NCBI GenBank assembly: GCA_944342025.1 | Contig: CALVMD010000006.1 | Coordinates: 43,864-107,863 of the forward strand | Direction: 5' to 3' | From: an uncultured Clostridia bacterium | Lineage (GTDB): Bacteria > Bacillota > Clostridia > Christensenellales > Borkfalkiaceae | DNA: 64,000 nucleotides | Shown here: in pieces, positions 1 through 7,827 of the stretch | How the letters are laid out: each line of letters opens with the position of its first letter | Numbering within the stretch: the stretch's first letter is position 1 | Program-made: the position numbers and the translations under genes | The notes under the pieces: generated by a model | Databases searched by the model: none | What the model was told of the DNA's origin: nothing | The model's input: only the letters and a program-made list of their open reading frames with translations

Positions 1-1
1 C

Positions 2-622
2 AAGGGCTTTGCCGAACTCATCGCGGCGGGCGCGGTGCCGCCCGAGCGGGTGCAGGGCATGGCGAAAACGATCATCAAGCAGAGCGACCGCCTTGCAAAC
101 CTCATCCGTTCCATCATCAATTTTTCCGCCATCGACAGCGACGAATTGCCCGATTGCGAGGTGAACGTCTCCGAACTCATCGCCGAGCTGATCGGCGCGT
201 TCGAGCCGAAACTCAAAAAGAAGGAGATCGCGTTAAAGCTCGACGTCGCCAAGAACGTGACCGTCATGTCCCGCCGCGAGCGGCTTGTGGAGATTTTGAA
301 CAACCTCATCAGCAACGGCATCCGCTACAATAAAGAGGGGGGCACGCTCGAAGTGATCCTTCAGGGGGGCGAGCGCCCCCGCCTCACGGTGCGGGATACG
401 GGCGTCGGCATTTCGGAAGAGGACAAAAAGCGCATTTTTGACCGCTTTTACACCGTCGACAAGTCGCACAACGGCGGGGGCGGCGGGTTCGGTCTGGGGC
501 TTGCCATCGTTAAAAAGCTGTGCAAGCGCGCGGGCTGGCGGCTGGAAGTGGACAGCGTCCTCGGCGAAGGCACCGCCTTCACGATCGAATTTTGCCCTGA
601 TACGGAGGATAAAAGCGTATGA
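2..622 (+). CDS. Sensor histidine kinase, C-terminal part (cut by window start)
   Basis: This is the kinase core of a membrane two-component sensor; its start lies before the window. The first ~50 residues look like the end of the HisKA dimerisation helices (a run ending in LANLIRSIINFS), so the phosphoacceptor histidine is probably just outside. The HATPase_c domain follows. It has an N box (EILNNLISNGIRYN), a G1 box (DTGVGISEED), an F box (IFDRFYTVD) and a glycine-rich G2 box (GFGLGLAIVKK). This layout fits PhoR/WalK-type kinases. The stop overlaps the ATG of the next gene by four bases, so the two are translationally coupled. The stimulus and partner regulator cannot be seen here. Confidence 0.93.
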   Translation, partial: KGFAELIAAGAVPPERVQGMAKTIIKQSDRLANLIRSIINFSAIDSDELPDCEVNVSELIAELIGAFEPKLKKKEIALKLDVAKNVTVMSRRERLVEILNNLISNGIRYNKEGGTLEVILQGGERPRLTVRDTGVGISEEDKKRIFDRFYTVDKSHNGGGGGFGLGLAIVKKLCKRAGWRLEVDSVLGEGTAFTIEFCPDTEDKSV

Positions 623-1788
623 AGATCGACGAAAAGGGCTTGAAACGCGCGCGGGAACTGTGCGCGCAGGGAAAATACGTCGCTGCAAGAAGGATCTACG
701 CCGAAATCCTGCAAAACGACCCGAAAGACCTGAACGGGCTTTTGGGCATGATCCGCATTGCGTCTCGAAACTATACGGTATATGACGGGCAGGAGATCGA
801 AAAGGCGATCGCCGCGGCGCGCACCGCCGCGGGCTGGGTCGGAAAAGTGTCCGACAGGGAGTACGACGATTATGCGGCATACGCCGTCGGCAGGAGGGAT
901 GCCTCGGCGAGGCGGGCGGCTTATCTGAAAGCGCACGCGGGCGAATTTGTCGTAACAGGCGGCGTGCTGAAAGAGTATAAGGGGGTCGGAGGAGAGATCT
1001 ACATCCCGGACGGGGTAAAAGAGATCGGAGATGAAGTGTTCAGGTTAAAATATTCGCTGACAAAGGTCATTTTCTCCGACGGGGTGGAAAAAATCGGGTC
1101 GTATTCGTTTGCCTTTTGCAGGAAATTGCAAGAGGTGACGCTGCCCGAGGGGTTGACCGTATTGGACCAGGGTGCCTTTTCGGGGTGTGTATCTTTGGAG
1201 AAGATCAGGCTTCCGCAAACTTTGACGAAGATGGATGCCTATGCTTTCAAAGACTGTAAAGCGCTTACAGAGATCGAACTCCCCGCTGGCGTCAAAGAAA
1301 TCGGGCAGGGCGTGTTCGAAAAGTGCAGTCCGCAGTTACGGGTGCGAGTCGCCGCCGGGAACGCGTCGTTTTACATCAAGGGGAACTGCCTGATCGGAAA
1401 GCAGGACAAAACGCTGTATTGGGCGGGCGATAAATTTGCGATCCCGTCGGGCGGCGAGGCGGAACGCATCCGCTGCGGCGCATTTACCGGTCGCGAAGAC
1501 CTGCGCTCGATCGCCATTCCCCCGGGGGTCAAGACGCTCGACCTGTTCGCTTTTAAAGACTGTATCGCCCTCGAAGAGGTCAGCCTGCCCGAAGGACTGG
1601 AAAAGATAGGGGACGAAGGGTTCAGAAATTGCAAAAGCCTTCGGCGGCTCGTAATCCCTTCGACGGTCAAAGAGGTCGGGCCAGACGCCTTTAAGGGCTG
1701 TGAAAGTCTTAAAAGCATCCTTGCTCCGGAAGGGCTGTCTCTCATACATTGCAACAGGCCCGCAGGATGTTTTGTGTCCCGCAGATAA
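619..1788 (+). CDS. TPR-like plus BspA-type leucine-rich repeat protein
   Basis: A 389-residue protein of unknown function. Residues 1-60 are helical and resemble a tetratricopeptide repeat. From about residue 115 onward there are repeated ~23-residue units of the BspA/LRR_5 type, recognised by recurring I-x-x-x-A/V-F-x-x-C/K and LPEGL/IPxGVKEIG segments. No signal peptide or membrane segment is visible, so it is probably cytoplasmic, unlike the surface BspA proteins. It overlaps the upstream sensor kinase gene by four bases, which suggests a shared operon. The last ~15 residues after the final repeat do not look repeat-like, but I found no continuation in another frame. A strong terminator follows. 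Confidence 0.8.
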   Translation: MKIDEKGLKRARELCAQGKYVAARRIYAEILQNDPKDLNGLLGMIRIASRNYTVYDGQEIEKAIAAARTAAGWVGKVSDREYDDYAAYAVGRRDASARRAAYLKAHAGEFVVTGGVLKEYKGVGGEIYIPDGVKEIGDEVFRLKYSLTKVIFSDGVEKIGSYSFAFCRKLQEVTLPEGLTVLDQGAFSGCVSLEKIRLPQTLTKMDAYAFKDCKALTEIELPAGVKEIGQGVFEKCSPQLRVRVAAGNASFYIKGNCLIGKQDKTLYWAGDKFAIPSGGEAERIRCGAFTGREDLRSIAIPPGVKTLDLFAFKDCIALEEVSLPEGLEKIGDEGFRNCKSLRRLVIPSTVKEVGPDAFKGCESLKSILAPEGLSLIHCNRPAGCFVSRR

Positions 1789-1839
1789 GTGCGGGTTAGA
1801 CTGTCTTTCCGCGCATTGCGCAAAAAACGCAAAAGATAA

Positions 1840-1878
1840 GCCCGCCGCGCAAGGTATCCTTGCGCGGCGGGCGTTTTT
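1840..1878 (+). terminator. Rho-independent terminator
   Basis: A perfect 15-bp stem (1840-1854 with 1858-1872) has a 3-nt loop and is followed by five T on the + strand. It ends the kinase/LRR operon and lies between converging genes, because trxB ends at 1919 on the other strand. Confidence 0.92.
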
Positions 1879-1918
1879 ATGCCGCGGCAAAAATTATTTC
1901 AAAGCGATCGGCAGGGGA

Positions 1919-2836
1919 CTAGCCTTCCAGGCTTTCCAAATACAGCGAGGCGTTCGTCGCGGCGATCGCCCCGTCGGAAACGGCGGTGGAAACCTGCCGC
2001 ACCGCCTTCGTACGGCAGTCGCCCGCCACAAACACGCCGGGCGTGCGCGTCTTGCAGCTCTCGTCCGCGATGATGTAGCCCGCCTCGTCCAGATCGGCGA
2101 CGTTCGCAAACGCCGCGTTGTCGGGCACCTGCCCGATCGCCACGAACACCGCGGGGATCTCCTGCCGGCAGAGGTTTCCGTCCTTGTCGGTGTACTCGAT
2201 GGCTTCCAGCTCGTTTTCGCCGATAAAATCGACGACGCTCGTGTTCGGGCGCACTTCGACGTTTTCCTTGGCGCGCACCGCCTTTATGAGGTTCGCGTCC
2301 CCGAAAAATTTGTCGAACAGGGTATACATGTACACCTTTTTGCAGTAGCCGGAAAGCAGCAGCGCGTATTGCAGGGCGGTGTTGGCGTCGCCGACCAGCG
2401 CCACTTCCCGTCCCTTATAGAACGGCCCGTCGCACACGGCGCAGTAGTAAACGCCCTTGCCGATTAAATCCTCGCGCTCGCGCCTGGTTTTCAGGTGCTT
2501 GTGTTTCACGCCCGCGGCGATGATCACGCTCCTGCCCTCATACTGTCCGTATTCGGTATGCACGGCAAAGTCGCCCTCCGCCCGCTTTTCGATGCGGACG
2601 GCCCTGTCGATCTCCACCTCCGCGCCCAGCGCGTCGATCTGTTCGTACAGATTGTCCGCAAACGCCTCGCCGCTGATCTCTTTGATGGAGGGAAAGTTTT
2701 CAAGGCGGGGGGACGTTGCGATCTGCCCGCCCAGGCTCTCTCCTTCCAGGACCAGTACTTTTTTTCCGTTGCGCAAAGCGTAGAGCGCGGAGGTCATGCC
2801 TGCCGCGCCCGCGCCGATGATGATCATGTCGTACAT
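1919..2836 (-). CDS. trxB: Thioredoxin reductase
   Basis: FAD- and NAD(P)H-dependent thioredoxin-disulfide reductase of 305 residues, the normal length for the low-molecular-weight family. An N-terminal Rossmann motif (GAGAAGMTSA, residues 8-17) binds FAD. The redox-active pair is Cys132 and Cys135 in CAVCDG. A second nucleotide-binding loop (VGDANTALQ) and the terminal FAD motif (GVFVAGD) follow. The gene begins one base after the nrdD stop, so both are on one transcript. NrdD carries a fused thioredoxin-like domain, so the most economical reading is that this enzyme re-reduces it. General thioredoxin or glutaredoxin-like proteins could also be substrates. Confidence 0.93.
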   Translation of the reverse strand: MYDMIIIGAGAAGMTSALYALRNGKKVLVLEGESLGGQIATSPRLENFPSIKEISGEAFADNLYEQIDALGAEVEIDRAVRIEKRAEGDFAVHTEYGQYEGRSVIIAAGVKHKHLKTRREREDLIGKGVYYCAVCDGPFYKGREVALVGDANTALQYALLLSGYCKKVYMYTLFDKFFGDANLIKAVRAKENVEVRPNTSVVDFIGENELEAIEYTDKDGNLCRQEIPAVFVAIGQVPDNAAFANVADLDEAGYIIADESCKTRTPGVFVAGDCRTKAVRQVSTAVSDGAIAATNASLYLESLEG

Positions 2837-2837
2837 A

Positions 2838-5201
2838 TCAGCCGATACTCTCGATGTATTTGCGGATCTCGCTCGCGTTGTCGTACGTCTTGAACCCGTC
2901 GCCGTCCGGAACGAGCAGGGAAGGCGCCTTCTTCACGCCGTATTGGCGCGTCGCCGCCGCGTCCTGTTCGGCGTTGACGATCCTGTACTTGACGCCTGCC
3001 TTGTCCAGCATCAGTTTGCTCGTCTTGCAGTTGGGGCAGCCGTCGCGCGTGAACAGAACGGGGCCGTCCAGCGCGGGCGCCGCCTTATCCGCGCACGCTT
3101 CCGCGTGCAGGGCGTGCGAATGTTTGAGTGTGGAGTGCGAGATGTCGTATACCTTTCTGTCCTTGAACTCCTGCGACTTGCCGTCGTTCCAGTTCTGCAC
3201 GGGGCGGTAATAGCCGGTTATGCGGCTGTACACTTCCGTCTTTGCGCCGCAGTGCGGGCAGGTGAACTGTTCGCCTGCAAGATAGCCGTGCTCTTTGCAG
3301 ATGGAATAGGTGGGCGAAAGGGTATAATAGGGCAGTTTGTAATTTTCCGCGATCTTTTTCACCAGCGCCGCCGCCGCTTTCCAGTCGGGCAGCTTTTCCC
3401 CGAGGAAGGTATGGAACACCGTGCCCGAGGTGTACAGCGTCTGCAATTCGTCCTGAATATCCAAAGCGTCGAACACGTCTTCGGTATATCCCACGGGCAG
3501 GTGCGAGCTGTTCGTATAATAGGGGGTGCCGTTTTCGTTGGCGGTGATGATGTCGGGGTACTGCTCCTTGTCGTGCTTGGCAAAGCGGTAAGCGGTGGAT
3601 TCTGCGGGGGTCGCTTCCAGATTGAAAAGATCGCCGTACTCTTCCTGATAGTCCGAAAGCCGCTCGCGCATGTGGTTGAGAACGCGCTTTGTGAACTCCT
3701 GCGCCTCTTTATGCGTCATGTCTTTGCGGATCCAGCGCGCGTTGAGCGCCGCCTCGTTCATGCCGACGAGGCCGATCGTCGAAAAGTGGTTGGCAAAGGT
3801 GCCGAGGTACCGTTTTGTGTAGGGGTACAGCCCCTCGTTGAGAAGTTTCGTGATGACGGTGCGCTTGGTGTTGAGCGAGCGCGCCGCGATGTCCATCAGC
3901 TTGTTCAGGCGGCGCATGAACTCCTCTTCCGTCTGCGAAAGGTAAGCGATGCGCGGCATGTTGATGGTCACGACGCCGACCGAGCCCGTCGATTCGCCGC
4001 TGCCGAAATATCCGCCCGACTTTTTGCGCAGTTCGCGAAGGTCGAGGCGCAGGCGGCAGCACATGCTGCGGATGTCGCTCGGTTCCATGTCCGAATTGAT
4101 GTAGTTGGAAAAATAGGGGGTGCCGTACTTCGAGGTCATCTCAAACAGCAACCGGTTGTTTTCGGTGTCCGACCAGTCGAAATTTTTGGTGATGGAATAG
4201 GTGGGGATGGGGTACTGGAACCCACGCCCGTTCGCGTCGCCTTCGATCATGACTTCGATGAACGCCTTGTTCACCATGTCCATCTCTTTCTGGCAGTCTT
4301 TGTATTTGAAGTTCTGTTCTTTGCCCCCGACGATCGCAGGCAATTCCGCAAGGTCGTTCGGCACCACCCAGTCGAGCGTGATGTTGGAAAAAGGCGCCTG
4401 CGTGCCCCAGCGGCTGGGGGTGTTCACGCCGTAGATAAAGCTCTCGATGCACTTTTTGACCTGATCGTAGCTGAGATTATCCGTCTTTACGAAGGGTGCG
4501 AGGTAAGTATCGAAAGAGGAGAACGCCTGTGCGCCCGCCCATTCGTTCTGCATGATGCCGAGGAAGTTGACCATCTGGTTGCAAAGCGTTGCAAGGTGCT
4601 TTGCGGGCGCCGACGTGATCTTCCCCGGGATGCCGCCCAGCCCTTCCTGAATGAGCTGTTTCAGGCTCCACCCCGCGCAGTAGCCCGTCAGCATCGAGAG
4701 GTCGTGGATGTGGATGTCCGCGTCGCGGTGGGCGCGGCCGACCTCTTCGTCGTAGATCTCCGAAAGCCAGTAATTGGCGGTGATGGCGCCGCTGTTGGAG
4801 AGGATCAGCCCGCCGACCGAATAGGTGACGGTGGAGTTTTCCTTCACGCGCCAGTCGGTCGCCTTCACATAGCTGTCCACGAGCTTTTTGTAGTCGAGGA
4901 CGGTGGATTTCATGTTGCGGATCTTTTCGCGCTGTTTGCGGTAGAGGATGTAGCACTTGGCAACGTCCGAATACCCCGCCTGGATAAGCACGCTCTCCAC
5001 GCTGTCCTGAATGTCCTCCACGGCGATCTTTTGGTTTTTGATCTTGGGTTCGAAATCCGCCGTCACTTTCAGCGCGAGCATGTCGATGATGCTCGGGTGA
5101 TACTGTTTCGCCTGCGCTTCGAACGCCTTGGTGATCGCAGCCGAGATCTTTTTTATGTCGAACTCCGATATTTTGCCGTCTCTCTTGATAACTTGGTACA
5201 T
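2838..5201 (-). CDS. nrdD: Class III anaerobic ribonucleotide reductase with fused thioredoxin-like domain
   Basis: Oxygen-sensitive ribonucleoside-triphosphate reductase of 787 residues that makes dNTPs under anaerobiosis. An N-terminal ATP-cone (about residues 1-90, beginning MYQVIKRDGK) provides allosteric control. The catalytic barrel follows. The C-terminal region has a Cys-rich metal site (CPHCG) and the glycyl radical loop, with the radical glycine near residue 663 in ITGYYRPV. After the loop, about residues 713-787 form an extra thioredoxin/glutaredoxin-like domain with Cys722 and Cys725 in CPNC. Class III enzymes of the E. coli type use formate as reductant; other subgroups use thioredoxin or NrdH. 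The fused domain plus adjacent trxB argues for the second type. The gene has its own promoter, with NrdR and DnaA sites upstream. Confidence 0.95.
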   Translation of the reverse strand: MYQVIKRDGKISEFDIKKISAAITKAFEAQAKQYHPSIIDMLALKVTADFEPKIKNQKIAVEDIQDSVESVLIQAGYSDVAKCYILYRKQREKIRNMKSTVLDYKKLVDSYVKATDWRVKENSTVTYSVGGLILSNSGAITANYWLSEIYDEEVGRAHRDADIHIHDLSMLTGYCAGWSLKQLIQEGLGGIPGKITSAPAKHLATLCNQMVNFLGIMQNEWAGAQAFSSFDTYLAPFVKTDNLSYDQVKKCIESFIYGVNTPSRWGTQAPFSNITLDWVVPNDLAELPAIVGGKEQNFKYKDCQKEMDMVNKAFIEVMIEGDANGRGFQYPIPTYSITKNFDWSDTENNRLLFEMTSKYGTPYFSNYINSDMEPSDIRSMCCRLRLDLRELRKKSGGYFGSGESTGSVGVVTINMPRIAYLSQTEEEFMRRLNKLMDIAARSLNTKRTVITKLLNEGLYPYTKRYLGTFANHFSTIGLVGMNEAALNARWIRKDMTHKEAQEFTKRVLNHMRERLSDYQEEYGDLFNLEATPAESTAYRFAKHDKEQYPDIITANENGTPYYTNSSHLPVGYTEDVFDALDIQDELQTLYTSGTVFHTFLGEKLPDWKAAAALVKKIAENYKLPYYTLSPTYSICKEHGYLAGEQFTCPHCGAKTEVYSRITGYYRPVQNWNDGKSQEFKDRKVYDISHSTLKHSHALHAEACADKAAPALDGPVLFTRDGCPNCKTSKLMLDKAGVKYRIVNAEQDAAATRQYGVKKAPSLLVPDGDGFKTYDNASEIRKYIESIG

Positions 5202-5254
5202 AACCTCTCCTTTCCCCGCAAATTGTGGATGATTTCCTTTGTCGGTAGGCTTTC

Positions 5255-5283
5255 ATTATAGCACCGCCACCCCGCAATGTCAA
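5255..5283 (-). promoter_or_regulatory. Consensus sigma-A promoter of nrdD-trxB
   Basis: Read on the minus strand, TTGACA (5283-5278) and TATAAT (5260-5255) are both perfect and are separated by 17 bp. It lies about 55 bp upstream of the nrdD start, so nrdD-trxB can be transcribed independently of nrdG. The NrdR boxes lie directly upstream of the -35 element. Confidence 0.88.
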
Positions 5284-5290
5284 CAGGTTG

Positions 5291-5306
5291 TGCCAAAATC
5301 TTGTAT
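5291..5306. promoter_or_regulatory. NrdR box, promoter-proximal
   Basis: The 16-mer TGCCAAAATCTTGTAT fits the core of the NrdR consensus (acaCwAtATaTwGtgt). It starts 32 bp from the second box, i.e. with 16 bp between boxes. That is the three-helical-turn pairing known for NrdR operators. It sits just upstream of the nrdD -35 element. Confidence 0.7.
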
Positions 5307-5317
5307 AAAAAAATAAA

Positions 5318-5350
5318 GTTATCCACAATATCTTGTGTATTGTGGATAAC
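5318..5350. promoter_or_regulatory. DnaA-box palindrome overlapping a second NrdR box
   Basis: A perfect 13-bp inverted repeat (5318-5330 with 5338-5350, 7-nt centre) contains two perfect DnaA boxes, TTATCCACA at 5319-5327 and its complement at 5341-5349. A 16-mer NrdR box (CCACAATATCTTGTGT, 5323-5338), differing from consensus at two weak positions, overlaps the left DnaA box. A further DnaA-like 9-mer with one mismatch lies in the nrdD leader at 5224-5232. DnaA control of RNR genes is known for E. coli nrdAB; its use here is inferred from the sites. Confidence 0.75.
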
Positions 5351-5445
5351 TCTCGATGTTTCCCGCCGTTTCACGCATGAAAGAGAATCACATATGCGTT
5401 TTTTGTATCGCCGCTTTTTGCGCCGCGGGAGGGACCCGTTTATCG

Positions 5446-6129
5446 TCATTCTCCGCGGATCTTCGCGCTCGGGATATAGGGCAAAAGCAGCCGTTTGAAC
5501 GCCTCCAGTTCTTCGTCCGCAAAGGGGGTCAGCCCGCGCCGCAAAACGGCGTCCGAATCGCGGAAGTTCTGCAAAAAGTAGCGTTTGGCCCCTTTCAGCC
5601 ATTGTCCGATGCGAACCATGTCTTCCCCGCGGTGCAGTTCCTTTACGACGGTCGTGCGGAATTCGTACTCCGCGCCGCCGTTCATGAGGAATGCGGCGCT
5701 CTCCCGTATCTTTTGAAGGTCGACGGGCGCACCCGCCGTCTTTTCGTACTTTTCGGGAGAGTTTTTGATGTCCATCGCCACAAAGTCGACGAGTTTTGCC
5801 TCGGCAAGCGCTTTCAGCCTGTCGGGGAAGGAACCGTTCGTGTCCAGTTTCACCGCATAGCCCAGCTTTTTGATCTTTTCGAAAAAGGGCGCAATGTCCG
5901 CGTGCACGAGCGGTTCGCCGCCCGATACGCACACTCCGTCCAAAAGCCCCCGCCGCCTTTCGAGGAAAGAGAAAAACTCTTCCTCCGCCATGCCGCATAC
6001 GCCCGCGTCGAGGATCTCGCCGTTCTGGCAAAAAGGGCAGCGGAAATTGCACCCGCTCAGAAAGACTGTGCAGGCAACTTTTCCGGGGTAATCCAAAAGA
6101 GTGGTTTTCTGCAATCCCGCGATCTTCAT
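5446..6129 (-). CDS. nrdG: Anaerobic RNR activating protein (radical SAM)
   Basis: Radical-SAM activase that installs the glycyl radical on NrdD using S-adenosylmethionine and a 4Fe-4S cluster. The cluster motif is Cys27, Cys31 and Cys34 in CNFRCPFC, and a SAM-binding GGEP segment (VCVSGGEPL) follows. At 227 residues, with an opening of KIAGLQKTTLLDYPGK type, it matches the longer NrdG2-like activases rather than the ~155-residue E. coli NrdG. That fits the non-formate type of NrdD encoded next to it. It is transcribed toward nrdD on the same strand with a 244-bp gap, and has its own promoter. Confidence 0.93.
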   Translation of the reverse strand: MKIAGLQKTTLLDYPGKVACTVFLSGCNFRCPFCQNGEILDAGVCGMAEEEFFSFLERRRGLLDGVCVSGGEPLVHADIAPFFEKIKKLGYAVKLDTNGSFPDRLKALAEAKLVDFVAMDIKNSPEKYEKTAGAPVDLQKIRESAAFLMNGGAEYEFRTTVVKELHRGEDMVRIGQWLKGAKRYFLQNFRDSDAVLRRGLTPFADEELEAFKRLLLPYIPSAKIRGE

Positions 6130-6153
6130 CGTTTTTCCTCCGTGTTCGGGAAC

Positions 6154-6182
6154 ATTATACCCCCTTTCCCTGAAAATGTAAA
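6154..6182 (-). promoter_or_regulatory. Promoter of nrdG
   Basis: On the minus strand, TTTACA (6182-6177) and TATAAT (6159-6154) are spaced 17 bp, about 25 bp upstream of the nrdG start. A GGAGG ribosome-binding site lies between the promoter and the start. Confidence 0.75.
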
Positions 6183-6247
6183 CCGAATACAGGGCGCGAT
6201 TTGAGGGAAAAAGCCCCCGAATTTTTCATAAAAACATCAAAAAAAAC

Positions 6248-6276
6248 GTAACATTTTAACAAACAAATGATATAAT
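6248..6276 (+). promoter_or_regulatory. Promoter of the HtrA-like lipoprotein gene
   Basis: A perfect TATAAT (6271-6276) has a weaker GTAACA -35 element 17 bp upstream. A GGAGGG ribosome-binding site and the ATG at 6306 follow. Confidence 0.65.
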
Positions 6277-6305
6277 GTGCATATAAAAAAGGAGGGCTCG
6301 GGAAT

Positions 6306-7760
6306 ATGAAGAAGGCCCGTATCGTGCCGGCGCTTTTCGCGCTTATTCTTTCTCTCGCGCTCGTGCTTTCGGGCTGTTCGTCCGGGGGCGAGGAGCCGCA
6401 GGGGGTATATGTCGTCTCCATCCGGCAGACGGACACGTCTGAAGAGGCGAACGAATTTACCGTTACTTATTCGGACGGCACCACGTCGACGTTCACCGTG
6501 AAAAACGGTCAGGACGGACAGGACGGCAAAGACGCTGCCGTTTCCGCCGCAGATCTGTATGAAGAGTATAAAAACATCTACGGCGAAGACCTTACATACG
6601 ACGAGTTCCTGCAAAAATATCTGCAGGCATCGTCCGACAATTCGTCCGCGGTCGCGGGGGCGCTCCGCTCTTCGGTGCGCGTATATTCCGAATTCAGGAC
6701 GACCGAGTATTCCTCCGTCGGTTGGGGCGTGCAGGCGAACGACGTTACAAGTTATTCCACGGGCGGCGGCGTCGTATGCGAAGTGGGCGAAGAGTATACT
6801 TATATCATCACCAATTATCACGTCGTATACAGCACCGACGCGAACGAAGACAACGGGTCCGACTTCGGCCGCAGGTTTTACGTCTATCCTTACGGATCCG
6901 TCGACGTGCCGGCCGATACGGGACAGAAAGACGAAGACGGTTACGAGATCCTCGAATACGGAGAAAGCGCCATCGAATGCACGTATGTGGGCGGGGCGGC
7001 GTCTTTGGACATCGCGGTCCTGCGCGCGGAAACGGCAGACGTTCTCGCCGTCAACGAAGATATTTGCGCCGTGACCTATGCGGACGGTTACAGTGTGGGC
7101 GAAACGGCGATCGCCATCGGCAATCCCGAAGGCGAGGGCATCAGCGTGACCGAAGGCATCGTCAGCGTGGACAGCGAGTATATCTCCCTTCAGACGGACG
7201 GCACCGTCCGCCGCCACCGTTCCATGCGCATCGATTCGGCACTGTACCACGGCAATTCGGGCGGCGGCCTGTTCAATACGTCGGGCGAGCTGATCGGCAT
7301 CACCAATGCGGGCGACGAAGAGGATCAGAACATCAACTACGCCATCCCCGTGTCCGTGGTGCGCGGCGCGGCGGAAAACATCATCGCGTACGACAAAGAC
7401 GGCGACGATTCGACGGCCGGCGTCTATCGTCCCACTCTGGGTGTCACCGTGAACATCGAGAGCAGCAAATATGTATACGATGAAGAATCCGGCACCGGTT
7501 CGATTCTGGAGACGGTCGTCGTGAGCGAGATCGCCGAAAGTTCGATCGGTTCGCAGATGGGCCTTGCGGCGGGGGACGTGCTGGTCTCGTTCGTCGTCAA
7601 CGGCACGGCGTATTCCGTGTCCCGCTCTTTCGAGGTCAACGACCTTCTCCTCACCGTCCGCGCGGGAGACGCGGTGTCTTTCACGGTCGAACGCGACGGC
7701 GAGACCGTCGAATGCACGGCGTATACTTTGACTGCCTCCGATTTTTCGGCAGTGGAATGA
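6306..7760 (+). CDS. Lipoprotein serine protease, HtrA/DegP-like with PDZ domain
   Basis: A surface-anchored trypsin-like protease of 484 residues. The signal peptide ends in a lipobox (LSGC, Cys24). Residues 40-65 form a small beta-rich segment typical of clostridial lipoproteins, followed by a short collagen-like stretch (GQDGQDGKD). The protease domain carries the triad His172 (NYHVV), Asp235 (LDIAVL) and Ser318 (HGNSGGG). A PDZ-like domain occupies roughly residues 365-475 and likely binds exposed C-termini of substrates. HtrA proteins usually handle misfolded envelope proteins. The lipid anchor in place of the usual N-terminal transmembrane helix is the main oddity. It is flanked by its own promoter and a downstream hairpin. 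Confidence 0.9.
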   Translation: MKKARIVPALFALILSLALVLSGCSSGGEEPQGVYVVSIRQTDTSEEANEFTVTYSDGTTSTFTVKNGQDGQDGKDAAVSAADLYEEYKNIYGEDLTYDEFLQKYLQASSDNSSAVAGALRSSVRVYSEFRTTEYSSVGWGVQANDVTSYSTGGGVVCEVGEEYTYIITNYHVVYSTDANEDNGSDFGRRFYVYPYGSVDVPADTGQKDEDGYEILEYGESAIECTYVGGAASLDIAVLRAETADVLAVNEDICAVTYADGYSVGETAIAIGNPEGEGISVTEGIVSVDSEYISLQTDGTVRRHRSMRIDSALYHGNSGGGLFNTSGELIGITNAGDEEDQNINYAIPVSVVRGAAENIIAYDKDGDDSTAGVYRPTLGVTVNIESSKYVYDEESGTGSILETVVVSEIAESSIGSQMGLAAGDVLVSFVVNGTAYSVSRSFEVNDLLLTVRAGDAVSFTVERDGETVECTAYTLTASDFSAVE

Positions 7761-7786
7761 TTTTGATAAACAGATGACGATATAGA

Positions 7787-7809
7787 GGGGCGGTCGAAAA
7801 GACCGCCCC
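7787..7809. terminator. Terminator hairpin between converging genes
   Basis: A perfect 9-bp GC-rich stem (7787-7795 with 7801-7809) has a 5-nt loop. The downstream T content is weak, so it is a probable rather than certain terminator. It lies between the converging protease and pyrophosphatase genes. Confidence 0.55.
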
Positions 7810-7827
7810 GCTTTGTGTACTTTCGGG

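Noticed and set aside
1690-1788. Frameshift at the end of the LRR protein
   Set aside because: The terminal residues are not repeat-like, but no other frame continues the repeats before the terminator, so a natural end is equally likely.
2796-5261. An 821-codon open frame on the + strand opposite nrdD
   Set aside because: It is antisense to a clear nrdD, has Arg/Val/His-rich composition, no family motif and no ribosome-binding site; long shadows are expected in GC-rich genes.
5318-5350. DnaA boxes as part of a replication origin
   Set aside because: Only two perfect boxes and one weak one are present, with no AT-rich unwinding region or dnaA/dnaN/gyrB genes; a regulatory role at nrdD is more likely.
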